Assembly: GCA_022385755.1 (NCBI GenBank)
Contig: MU278390.1
Coordinates: forward strand, 37,302 to 101,301
Origin: Trametopsis cervina
Lineage: Eukaryota > Basidiomycota > Agaricomycetes > Polyporales > Irpicaceae
Reading direction: 5' to 3'
DNA: 64,000 bases
This document shows positions 35,466 to 45,881 of this stretch, in pieces; position 1 is the stretch's first letter; every line of letters begins with the position of its first letter. Both the position numbers and the translations under genes were made by a program. The notes beneath the pieces are model-generated. The model was not told the DNA's origin. It saw nothing but the letters and a program-made list of their open reading frames with translations, and did not search any database.

Positions 35466-35640
35466 GGTTGGAGAACGGGAGGGCAAACGGAAAACATACC
35501 GGGCGTGCTATTGTGTTATATTTATATTAATGAAAGGGATGTGGCCTTTGATGTGTCGTGACTCGACGGTTTGATGTGGCCAACTTGTAATGCGTGGTTT
35601 GATGTGGCCAACCTGCCAGACGGTGGCGGTTGAAGATACA
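35466..35640 (-). promoter_or_regulatory. FunK1 promoter with CATCAAA boxes (K3)
   Basis: Same three boxes on the minus strand as before K1 and K2 (TTTGATGTGGCCAAC twice, GGATGTGGCCTTTGATG) and a TATTTATATTAAT TATA-like motif near 35525. One box differs from K1 (GGGGCC changed to GTGGCC). Confidence 0.55.
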
Positions 35641-35686
35641 AACTCAGCGATTTCCCCTTTAGGATGTTGTCGAGATTGATCGCATT

Positions 35687-35722
35687 GTGCAAAATAATAA
35701 TATCGTGCAAAATAATAATATT
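35687..35722. repeat. Two-copy 18-bp tandem repeat
   Basis: GTGCAAAATAATAATAT plus C or T is repeated head to tail (35687-35704, 35705-35722). It lies where homology to the other FunK1 upstream regions stops, so it may mark a duplication or insertion boundary. Confidence 0.8.
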
Positions 35723-35951
35723 TTCGCACTAGCCATTTTAGGGCTTAGCTCCCACGGCCAATTTGGACGTTGTTCTAGGGAGTTGACCTCGCCACTGACC
35801 GCGTTGCACGTCGACGTAAGACATCCCAAGTCCTCGGTCTCAGCTTACTGACTGTACGCTCAGCTTAGCTCTTGGTAAAACCCCTGCTGTGCGCGGTTGC
35901 TCCCAATCACGCAAACGAGAACTCTTCCAACCCTCTAACGCTCGTTTTGAG

Positions 35952-37783
35952 ATGCCTCGCTCAAGAACACCCCCACCCTCGTTGCTGCGCAGGCGAGCCA
36001 CTCTTTCTATGGGCGGCGGCTTGGCTGATAGCCCTCAAGATGCAACGCAGACGGCGGACCACTCGTTACGTAGTTCAAGCCCGTCTGACCGGCTATCTCG
36101 AATGCGGATCGAACATCCCCGGTCTCACTCGTCTGATGCTACTCTCGAGCCTGAGAGTGCTTCTCCAACCACGCGTTTTGTATTTGTTGCTCCTTTGACT
36201 GCTGCTTCATTTGTTCAACCCAGTCCGCAGCGATTAAGGCACGAAACGGGACCCGGTACGAAGTTTCCCAATCTTACTCGCTTAGGTGCATGATAACGTT
36301 CCTCCATAGTTCCCCAACCCACGCTATCTCAATTCAAGACGATGCGCGCTGTTAAAATTGCCCACCCTCTTGAAGCCGCTCGTACTGCTGAATTCGCTCC
36401 CGCTCCTGAAACTCTTCGCCCTCTTGAAATCGCTCGCTCCCTCTCACCAGAGATCGTCCCGGCGTGGTCAGAAGGAGGTTCACAGTGGACATCTCTTCAC
36501 CTTGAAGAACACCCTAGAGACGAAGATGACATCGCTCTTGAGCGTGGTAGGAGCTATTATGTCGGTAGCCCACGACCTAGCCCTCGGAAAAGGGCGCTCT
36601 CAAAGCTCGCTGGAAATCAACCTTTATCGATCAAGACTGCCGGGAAAGGTCGCTTGGCAAACGATGCCACAAGTGCACATACCCACACACCCAGAATAGT
36701 AAAGCCCATTCATGGGAAAGCCAAAGCTAAACCGGTAGTGCCGCCCTCAGCAGCCGCGGGATCTGGCACCCAAGCTCAAGAAAGCATTCCGCTGAGTCTG
36801 GGCACTGACAACCTGGTGTCGGCTGATACTCTTGCCCCCGACATGGAATGGTATCTAGATGCGGCGACTATCACATGGAAAACGCGGCCGCGAAGGCGTA
36901 ACGAACCCATACAGGAAGCAGCCCACTCGCCATCATTACCACAACAAACGTCTCCACAAATGGCACCTGCCAAAGACGGCGGCCAGTCGGTACTCAAGAT
37001 TCCTTCATCTTCTCTGACCCATCCGGCTGTCGCGATTGTCCAGCATGAGAAACCAGCTAAGCCAGTGTCGACAAGTGCAGCGCGCCTTCGAACTCCTAAG
37101 AAAGGCAGACACGTTAAAACATCTGATCCTATACCCAGCTCCCGCGGAAAACTGCCTTCTGCATCCCCGCCTAATCCGGCATCCATCAAGAAGGATAAAC
37201 CTCAAACGCCCTCAGAGATGGACTGGCTGTTAAGCAACGTTGGACATGTTATTGAATGCCAAACCCGTGAAGAACTTTTCGCTGCTCTGCTCGACTCCAT
37301 CCTCGCGTCCTCATCACTACCCCCCATGCCTCTATCCTCTCCGCGTCTCGAGCACTGGGGGTGTTATTCGGTGTTGACCGGACCAGGAGCTATGCTGGAT
37401 GAAGCACTTATTGATGGGATCGCCACAAGCCTTGCTAACGAGGTTGGTATGTCATTCCGGTGAGTTCTAGGATTATTCTGCAGAATTGATAATCTGTCGC
37501 ATAACCTCGGACCTGTGTACCCCATAGGAAACGCTACCATCAGTCTGCTGACAAATCTCTGCACTCTGCGATGCCAGATATCCTCTCGTGTTACGAATGC
37601 CTTTGCGGATCTACGCAGGTAGCAGCTGAGAAATCCCCAACTGCTACCACTTTCTCAGGTACACCCGGTAGCCCATCAGTCAACGATGGTTCATGTGGGG
37701 GAATTGTCATTATATGCGCGGCAGCTGTACGTGCCGGATTTGTATCTGGCATGAAGTTTACCATCGGAGTGAGACACCCATGA
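35952..37783 (+). CDS. Hypothetical Ser/Pro-rich protein, only in arm A-right
   Basis: Three exons (35952-36255, 36310-37459, 37528-37783) join in frame to 569 codons. Intron 1 is 54 nt with GTACGA and CATAG ends and a GATAAC branch-like motif; intron 2 is 68 nt with GTGAGT. The first 300 or so residues are low-complexity (Pro/Ser/Arg/Lys rich), likely disordered. A more folded part begins at EMDWLLSNVGHVIECQTREE and runs through SSPRLEHWGCYSVLTGPG. The last 30 residues include GIVIICAAAVRAGF, a possible membrane or buried helix. Family not recognised. It has no counterpart between DUF6534 and FunK1 in the left arm, so it was inserted on one side or lost on the other. Further 3' exons are possible. 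Confidence 0.6.
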
Positions 37784-39459
37784 GCAGGTACCATTTTCTT
37801 GATTTATGCACCGCGAAGCCTGCGGCTGAGCTAATTCACGGATACGACTGTAGGAAGTTGTTGCACGTATCAAACAATGGAGGTGAGTGGCGGTCCCTGC
37901 TCCGGCTCATTGTTCACTCAAGCGATATTCTTGCAGAGCTCGGTGAAATAGGATGATCACACTGTAGAGATGCATTCAGGTCCTTGGTGGGTGCTGTAGG
38001 CTTCATGTGTACGCCCCGGGTGTTTATTGTCATGGAACGTGTAAGCTGTCTTTCCTTCAAGTGTGTGAGCAAGGTGATATGACCGCCGATATTCTCCTTC
38101 GCCGGCATCGAAAACAAAGGGTCAGATCGGCTGCCATACTATGTCGATGCTCAGGAGAAAGCGGAATACGTGAGTCCGATTTCAACTTACTCCTCTAATA
38201 GCCTTCGCTGACACATTTCTCTACCCGCGGTGATGATTCTCTCAGTCCGCCTGTTTATTTAGGACACACCACGGTGCGAATCCTATGAACCTTTCTCTCC
38301 CATTGTCGCTCAGGGTTTACCTTCGTTGCGTACATCTTCACAGGCACGTTCATCATGTACTTCATGTACCGTTCTTTAAGACCATTTAAGACTATTTTCT
38401 GATGACGATGGCACTACCATGATGCAGGCGTGATTGCTGTACACTCATATCGATGCCCATGTTGCTAGCGCTTATCTTCCTCCCTCAATCCTTCGTGACT
38501 GACGATGCCGTAAGGCCTACAGACCAATGTCCATATAACCCAACAGAACAGATTCTGTTTTGTATCACGGCATGGACATAGTGAGATGATTGGGCGTTGG
38601 TTTGGCCAAGCTCGGAGTCTCAGTGCAGATGGCAGGTGCGCTCACAATCTCCTTCTGTCATAACCGAAGCTGATCAACAGATGTAATTCAATAACTTAGG
38701 AATAACCTGTCCCAGATAAGTATCAAATCAGAACAGAACTACCCTACACAGACCTGCGTCTTTGAGCGCGCACGCCTACGATCGCGGAAGTGGTTCCCGT
38801 TGTCACAGTCAGGTTTCAGCGCTACAATAGTATTCAATTTCCCCAACGGCTATCCAACACGGTAAAGGTATATTCATTGCAATACGGCTAGTCTTGATCC
38901 TACTCATAACATAAACAGCTGGCGACGCCCTGAACCCAATCAGTCGCGAGGTGTGCCACTTATCACCGCGCAACTTCAAATGGCTGAGCTTTGTCTCCCT
39001 GATTGTGTTCTGGACCCTCTAGGGCCTTTACGGAGGCCTGGATAACAATATTCTGCACTGTTCATCCCTTCCTCTGAGCGGTAGGATCAGTGCCGGATGC
39101 GCCCACTATATTAATAGATTTTGGTTCTTCTTCAAGGTTGAAGAAGAGTTGGAATCTATATGCATCTGCCATACTGTACACCGCATCCAGTCGCTGATCA
39201 CCTACACCAGGTCGTGCGTTGCACCATCTGTTCCTGGATTTCTCCAAGGCATGCCGGCTCTACTCGATTAGCTATATGAAGATGCGATGGCATAGTTCCG
39301 ATCTTAAACCACTGCGCGCTCGAAGCTACCTTGGCCTTCGTCTCATCCCATCATCATGCATTGCACCTTTCGATGATTTGGGGATGATGCTGGTACACTA
39401 CAAAGAGTTGCTTCTGGTTTGTCTATGCGTCGTCCGCTCTCGCTCATAGTGCAACGGCC
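37784..39459. other. Gene-poor stretch upstream of DUF6534 copy 2
   Basis: Short frames only. A hydrophobic scrap near 38.97-39.05 kb (NFKWLSFVSLIVFWTL then stop) might be a remnant of another membrane protein. Nothing else is supportable. Confidence 0.3.
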
Positions 39460-41575
39460 ATGTCTGAAGCAGAAGCTGCCCGTGGACCTCTTGACACAGG
39501 GCTCATTCCCGTATCTACATCTATTCCTGAGTTGGTTGGTCTTCCGTTGATATGTACGTCCGTGTCCACTCGCTTTCTTGTGCCCCACGTCTTAATCTTT
39601 CCATTTTAGTTGGATCAATACTTACCATGTGAGTTATACCATCGGCATGGTCCCGACGAAGATGATGACGGCCATTGCAGGTTGTATGGCGTTACAAGCG
39701 TACAGTCATACATATACCTCCACAACAACCCACGTGACAGTCTGGTTCTGAAGCGGACAGTGAGTTCAGTTGGTATTCATTTCCCACTCCGAGGTCAATA
39801 TTTATCCTCAAAAAGGTGTTTTTGTTATGGTGCGTCCTTGTCCCTTACGGGTAAATAAAGGCACATTGGCGATGTCGAAGTTTGGTCCAGGATCATTGAT
39901 ACCTTGTTAATCATCTTCAACCTGATCGTCGTCTACTACTACTGTGTGAAGACCCTCATGAACCCGCTGCTGTTGAGCAAACTTCCGTGGTACGTCTTCG
40001 TCCGTTAAACGCGAGTCAACGCGTGCTGACCGTAGAGTGTTCAGGGCTGATGGTGTACGTCTCGTTGCGACCTTGTCATATAAACAACGGGGTACTGACC
40101 AAATCGTTTCAGGTTGACGTCGTACTCGCTGTGTGTACTAGTACAGCTAAACAAAAACTGACAAAGACATACTGACTGGATCTGGCAGTCCTCGAGTAAT
40201 CTCATTGTTACGGGGTACGTTTTTATACCGATCGGTTTCCCTTCACGCTCACCCGTCATACTTCATCCTTAGTATATTCACATATCGTATCCGCAGCCGT
40301 AAGCAATGAACCTTGTCACTGAAATAAATCGTCTCAACTTCGCGCAGTGTACGGGCGAATCTGGCCGCTGGTATTCGTTGTACGACTCCCCTGTTCTCTT
40401 ACATGCTCCTGACAGTCATATTCTGCTAGGTCCCGCCAGCAACGCTCGCATTCTGTACGTCACTGCCTTCTACACAATCCTTTTGTGACCACTGAGCAAC
40501 GATTTTATACTAGTTGGTGGTATAGGTATGCTGCGCGTGCTCACAGACGTACAGTACGATCGTAACTCATATATGCGTTTCCAGCTCTCGGTACCATGAC
40601 GTGAGTCCTCTGTTTATTTTCATCGTTCGTCCAGCAACCATCCTTTCTCCACCCCAATCTCAGAATTGTTATGCCTGATTTTAGTGACCTGCGCCGTCAC
40701 GTTGCCGTACGTATCCTTACCAATGCTATATTTCTACTGCTCATACTAAAATTCGGCACACGACGTGCAGTGGCTGTTCTATGCCACGTAGTCTCTGCAG
40801 GCCTGTGCTGATATAGCCATCATGGTATGTCTTTGTACCATATTGCTTCGGCAGCCTCGGACGGTTCGCAAGTATGCCAATTTCTACACATCGTGCTGAG
40901 TAGTCCTGAAATAACAACGGTATATTTAGAACGCGTTCAGTGATCATTCAGCTTGTTCTCTATAGCGTCAATACATGTGTATTGACAAGGTCGGTGTCAA
41001 GTATTTTCCGTGTATAGATGTATAACCTTAGACTTGTCCTCAGCTCTGTCGGTGTCGCAGCTGTTCTCACTGTACGTCGTTCTCTTCAGTTGATCGTAGC
41101 ATTTGCTGACAAGTCACATCTGGCTCTCACTGAAGAATGCTCTCCTGCCAAATAAGTTTTACTTCCAAGGTCTGACTGTCATGGTTCCTAAGTGTTCGTC
41201 GCCCGTTGCTCTTCTTCACCGATATACCCACTGACACATAACGTTGGATTCTTTTTATTGTAGTGATGTTAAACTCCCTTCTCGCTATGCTTAACTCGCG
41301 CGAATCAATGCGTAGCAAAATGTCCTCTACGGGCGGCGCCCTCTCTATCCATCTCACACAGTTGGGCCGGAACCGCTACAGCCTCGAGTCTCGAACAAAT
41401 TTAACTGGACATGTCAACCCAAACTTGCGCGCCCAGAGCACTACTGCTGTTGAGGTAGAGATGTCGAAGGATTCTTGTGTGGAGGTACGTCCTCAGAGCT
41501 TGCCGAATGATGCGTGAATTGAGCTAGACGTGATGCTAGGGACTGCCGGATACCGAAGATGCGTTGAAAGTCTAA
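39460..41575 (+). CDS. DUF6534-family seven-span membrane protein, copy 2
   Basis: ATG at 39460 opens a leader ending LDTGLIPVSTSIPELVGLPL, spliced (GTACGT..TTTTAG) to FGSILTM. Then LYGVTSVQSYIYLHNNPRDS, IIDTLLIIFNLIVVYYYCVK, MPDFSDLRRHVA spliced to ACADIAIMVCLCTILLRQ, and the signature C-terminal exon MLNSLLAMLNSRESMRSK. The last intron (GTACGT..GCTAG) leads to GLPDTEDALKV and a stop at 41573-41575. A TAG in the 40.78 kb region falls inside the intron that also exists in copy 1. One candidate intron near 39.85 kb is only about 30 nt, which is unusually short, so the gene may be slightly damaged. Role unknown; mirror copy at 4500-6627. Confidence 0.7.
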
Positions 41576-42178
41576 GTGCCAGGCTTGGCCCCAGAAGAGA
41601 TTTGGCTTTTTCGGAATTCGCTAGCCCCCATTTGAACCCTCTTGCGTGTATGTATATGACTAGTTGACTCGCAATTATTCGGCCTTAAATGCGATATGCT
41701 GTCACGATTACTGAGCAGGATACGCCGACCGACCGACCTCTTTTCCAAGACCAAGAAGCATATGTTTCTTTCCTTTGAATAGCAGCGTTTTTACATCTAT
41801 AGTCAACGTAGAAGTCAGTTAATGAGGAGCCAAGCTACGCGGACATCTCGTCCCCCCATGCGATGCTTCCAGTTTCCAGATTCCCTAGCGAATACACCAA
41901 TGATTGCGTCCTCGCACTGCCCTGAGGGCTGTGCGGCCTGTGTCTGTGCACTGCGCAAGCTGTAGCTAAGACGAGGGAGGACCGTACCTCGGAGCAGGTC
42001 TCCTCCCAGCCGCCAATTAACACCAGATCAATGGTGAGACAAGATATCTCTCCCATAGTCAGCACTTACGTTCGCGTACTTTCTAGAGACGGATGCACAG
42101 GCAGGTCATTATGGAGCTTGATATTTTGAACATCTTACAATAGAGTCACCTCTCGTGCCAGCATACACATAGATGCAT

Positions 42179-44393
42179 CTATTTATCTACAACATCGCTT
42201 ACTCCCTCGATGTTATCGATCGCCCATTTCTCGTCAAGCGCAGAGTGCAGTGGCAGCCCCTTCATAAGCAGAGACGCAAGAAACCCGAGCCCGGAAATCC
42301 CAATCAGGACCTGCCAGATGACGACGATGCTCTTCGCGAATGCGTCGCGCACTTGACTGCGCAGCGGCTCATCGAGGGTCTTGATCACCGGGATCACAGA
42401 GTAGGCGAGAGACACGCCCTGCGGAAACTCAGCGAGGAACTCGGCGGGAAGACGGTGCTTCAGCTGGGTCTGCAATACCGCAGTACCGATGGACACTCCC
42501 CAAGCCTGCCATTCCACGGAGACATCAGCGAGCGAAATGGCAGGGACGAGAACGGCGCGGGCAACGTACCCCAGCTAACGAACGACAGAACGAGAAGAAC
42601 GCGAGTGCGTGCGCGTTCTGCGTGACGGGCAGCGGCGCGAGAACGGGGAAGTATGCGCCCGCGTAGATCGCCCCGGAGCCGAGTGAGATGAGCAACGGCA
42701 GGCCGATCGCGTGCGAGGAAGGTGTGTTGGCCTCAAGTGTGCTCATCGCACCCATCGCGACCGTCAGCGCGATCCACCCGAACCAGAGCTGAGGTCGGTA
42801 CCGTTTGCTGAGGGCGACGGATGCGCCGGTTAGGACGAGTACGGGTCCGAGGGTGATGCACATGCCGAGCATGAGCACGCCGGAGTGGATGGGGGATGCC
42901 TCTTTGCAGGCTTGATAGTACACGGGTATGAAAACTGCGATGGAGTTGGGTGTCAGCGATGCGCGGTGGTTTTCGTATCTGAAGGCTGAGCGTACAGATA
43001 TCGGCTACGATTATCACAGGGCTGAGAAACGCTTGGATATATCTGCAAACAAGGTAAGCCCCCGACTGTCACTGATGAAATGAATCTTACCCGCTGAGAC
43101 TGGTGCGGTTCGTCAGGAGAGAGTTAGGAACCTGAAGGACCGTTTGTAGTGAGCTCTGGCAGGTGAGGACGACGTCATCTGACTCACGATTGGCTCTTTC
43201 GCAAGAAAGGCCTCATAAAGCAGGAATGCGATCATCCCGACGATACCGCAAAGGAGAGGAAGAAGGACGTGGACAGAAATCCAAGGGAAGGTGACGCCGC
43301 CCCATGCGAGCGCAATGACAACAGCACTTGAGCTGGCGATGATTAGAAGATTTCCGCTGCGCAACGAAGTCAAGGTGGGGCGCTATATGCGATGTATCCA
43401 AATGACTTACACCCAATCAATACGAGTTATCTTCTCCTTGAACGTTCCGGGTGGTGTAGGCAGTTTGAGGAAGATGAAAACCAGCGCAGCGGCGGCACCG
43501 CAGACGGGTAAATTGAGGTCTGTGTCAACCACCTTCAGTACAGGATAGCACGTAGAGAATATGTGGGTCCTTACAGAACAGCCAGCGCCACTGTCCGGCC
43601 GTCGAGAGGGAGCCACCGACGATGGGACCGATGCTGGAAGCCACAGCCCATGTCCTAGCAAGGTAACACGGTCAAAGATTCATATCGTCCAACGTTATGG
43701 CAATGACTCACATACTAATGCAGCCGTTGTAGGCCCCGCGTTCCTCGAGCGAGACCATGTCGGAGACGATGATACTGCTCAACGCCACGATCCCTCCGCC
43801 TCCTGCACCTTGGATAGCTGTTGTGACAGTCTTAGAACATATATGCAACAAGCACTTTTGTGTTGTTACTTACTGCGCGCAGCAATCAACCATGCCAAGC
43901 TTTTTGCCGCACCGCACAACGCACTGCCTAGTGCGAAGATGGTCAGAGACATCAACATCGTCGCGCGTCGACCGAATATCTATTGTCAGAATGTTAGGAT
44001 CTTTTCACGTGGAGGGCAATGCGAATTACCTGAGCAAAACCGCCGCTTGCGGGAAGCAATGCGGTGGAAGCGAGTGCGTAGGCAGAAGACACCCATACAA
44101 ATTGTACACCCTTGAGATCATGCACGATAGTCGGGAGGGCAGTGGAAGTCGCAGTCTGGAGGCAGGTTTAGCTCCATGCAATACCCTCTCGAAGAAAGGG
44201 GACGTACAAATTCCAGAGCTGACAGAAACAGCGAGACGCATATCGCTAGAAACACCATCCAGAAGCGAAAGTCTTTCGGGACCGATTTCAGCGCTGTGGT
44301 GTCTAAGGGCGTGGGGATACTGCGAGAGCTCCGCGACGCAGCGGCCTCCTTCGAACTTGCAGGGAGCTCGCGGGATGCATTGTTATGAGACAT
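42179..44393 (-). CDS. MFS transporter, DHA2-like, copy 2
   Basis: Minus-strand mirror copy of the 1872-4092 gene. The start MSHNNASRELPASSKEAA leads to an identical FWMVFLAICVSLFLSALEF helix. I traced splices after LSALEF, GGFAQ, the RTIQGAGGGGI exon, EPIV, the NRTSLSGYIQ exon, VADIFFIPVYYQACKEASP and SLAGAWGVSIGTA, and all keep frame. The C terminus diverges (KWAIDNIEGVSDVVDK against KWAIDMNETAREARDVE). No frame break was found, so both transporters are probably functional. It is tail-to-tail with DUF6534 copy 2, as in the left arm. Confidence 0.88.
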
Positions 44394-45137
44394 CAGTCGA
44401 CATGGAAAGAGTGGACGAAAGGTGGGAAGGTGGGACAGAGAACCTGGGGGGAAGGGTGGGAGTCGGACATCTCCCTGTAACGCAAAACCATATCATGATG
44501 AGATACTTTTTCGAGCGCTGCTATCTTAGACACGCCCAGATGAGATAAGAGCTTGCCAAAGCCGTACTTTACTGTCAGAGGAGACGTCCTTCTGTGATCA
44601 AGGAAGTATCAGATGCCAGCGCGGTGCCCAGTGATGGTATGAAAATACCTGGCATATCGTACTTGTCTTGGGCAACGGAGGTGTTCACCTGTTAGTTCAG
44701 TTTGTAGGCACGCTCGAGATTCTGGACAAGAATCTTGTAGCAGTATGCTTGTGTCGGGATGACTAGAGGCGGTCAAGTCGTCTAAGCTCTTCTGGCACAT
44801 ACTTAGCACGATTGCTTCTTCTGCTCGGATGAGCGCTGATTCCGGTGACTTGATTTCGTCGCACGACTGTGCGAAGGTGATAGCAGAACATGGAGCAGGG
44901 GATCATACTGTTGAGGGTGTGCGCACGCTGCCACAACTCGGTCTCCGTTTAGTGACCGGCTTCGAATAGGTGGTGCGACGGGACCATTCGCAGCATTGTT
45001 GAAATCAGGTGCGGTAGCCTCGTCTTCTCCGGCGTCGGTACGTGCTTTTCAACAAGGTTTTTGTGAGCTAGACCTGGAACTGAAACCGTCATGTTCCTGC
45101 CGTGTTTGCCGCACGTTACCTTCTAAGCGCCGCCTTT
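44394..45137. other. Intergenic, nothing recognised
   Basis: No homology to the region upstream of the first MFS gene was seen, so the arm A duplication ends near the MFS start codon. A 62-codon plus frame at 44996-45184 overlaps the pseudogene that follows and is not convincing. Confidence 0.4.
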
Positions 45138-45599
45138 CTAGAGGCGCCACAAGACGTCTATCGCGTTTAAATGAAGAAGAATGAAGGCATGATCCCAACG
45201 CGCGAGAACCTTTGAAACGTCCACCAGGTTTGCAAAGTGCTGGAGCGTGGCTGCGATTTTGACATAATCGACGATGGGCGTGCCTTCCTTGACGATCCCT
45301 TTGAGTCAGGGGTGGAACATGACCACGTATTTGCCTCCAAGAAATCTCCTGTGTGAACGTAACGCCGCGCAGCCTTCGTCTGTGTGGACGTAATGCCGCG
45401 TAGCCTTCGTCTGTGCAATATCTGCGCTAGCACCACCAGGAGTTCGTGCGCGAGACACCGCGGCGCATAGGCGGAGTTGTTCATTTGAGGTGATAGCAAA
45501 CCGTGCGCCGATGCGCGAGTTAGGGTCCACATACGGGCGCACAAACGGAAGCGGGGAGATGCCCACCCCACAGGCAAGTTTGTTTTTGATCCCATCCAT
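45138..45599 (-). pseudogene. Broken hypothetical gene with internal stop and 31-bp tandem duplication
   Basis: From an ATG near 45599 the minus strand reads MDGIKNKLACGVGISPLPF, then SRIGARFAITSNEQLRLCAA, FLGGKYVVMFHP, an in-frame TGA (45306-45308), and continues in the same frame LKGIVKEGTPIVDYVKIAAT, DVSKVLARWDHAFILLHLN to a TAG at 45138. The protein-like quality on both sides of the TGA argues for a disabled gene. A 31-bp tandem duplication inside it also shifts frame. Family not recognised. Confidence 0.45.
45351..45412. repeat. 31-bp tandem duplication inside the pseudogene
   Basis: Two adjacent units begin GTGTGAACGTAACGCCGCGC and GTGTGGACGTAATGCCGCGT and both end AGCCTTCGTCT. 31 is not a multiple of three, so it breaks the reading frame. 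The units differ at three positions, so it is not recent. Confidence 0.85.
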
Positions 45600-45789
45600 T
45601 CTGGAGCTCTTGTTGTCAGTGCCACAGCAAGGTTTAGCAACACACAGACCTTGTTGTTGGAGACCCTCATGTTGCTGTTTGTCAGGAGGTGACGCCGACC
45701 AGTGAAGACGGCTGAGGGAGGAGGTGCTCTGAGTATCAGACGCTGACGGATTAGGACATTGCTTAGTCAGCGTCGAGTATTTTCGCTCC

Positions 45790-45881
45790 CTGGTACAACG
45801 TGTATCTTTATCATATCTCACGTTGTACCAGGTATGTGTATACGTAGAGCGCACCTTATATCATATCTCACGTTGTACCAG
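45790..45881. repeat. Palindromic/direct repeat of a 13-bp box
   Basis: CTGGTACAACGTG (45790-45802) is followed by its exact reverse complement CACGTTGTACCAG at 45819-45831 and again at 45869-45881. The two downstream copies share extra upstream sequence (ATCATATCTCA). The first pair can form a hairpin with a 16-nt loop. Confidence 0.85.

Larger units (their letters stand above)
29910..35680 (+). repeat. K3 block, direct duplicate of about 13080-18270
   Basis: Carries R1, R2, a small-ORF copy and FunK1 K3 with promoter in the same order and orientation as the K2 block. It belongs both to this direct pair and, from 32.18 kb on, to the right arm of inverted duplication A. Confidence 0.75.
32180..44393 (-). 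repeat. Right arm of inverted duplication A
   Basis: Mirror image of 1872-12120: small ORF(+), FunK1 K3(-), DUF6534(+), MFS(-). It is longer than the left arm by about 2 kb, largely because of the gene at 35952-37783 and the gene-poor stretch after it. Confidence 0.8.

Noticed and set aside
35889..35951. Upstream GTG start for the 35.95 kb gene
   Set aside because: A eukaryotic gene should start at ATG; the ATG at 35952 fits the splice phases.
40720..40830. In-frame TAG in DUF6534 copy 2
   Set aside because: It falls in an intron (GTACGT donor after the RRHVA exon, TCTGCAG acceptor) that has an equivalent in copy 1.
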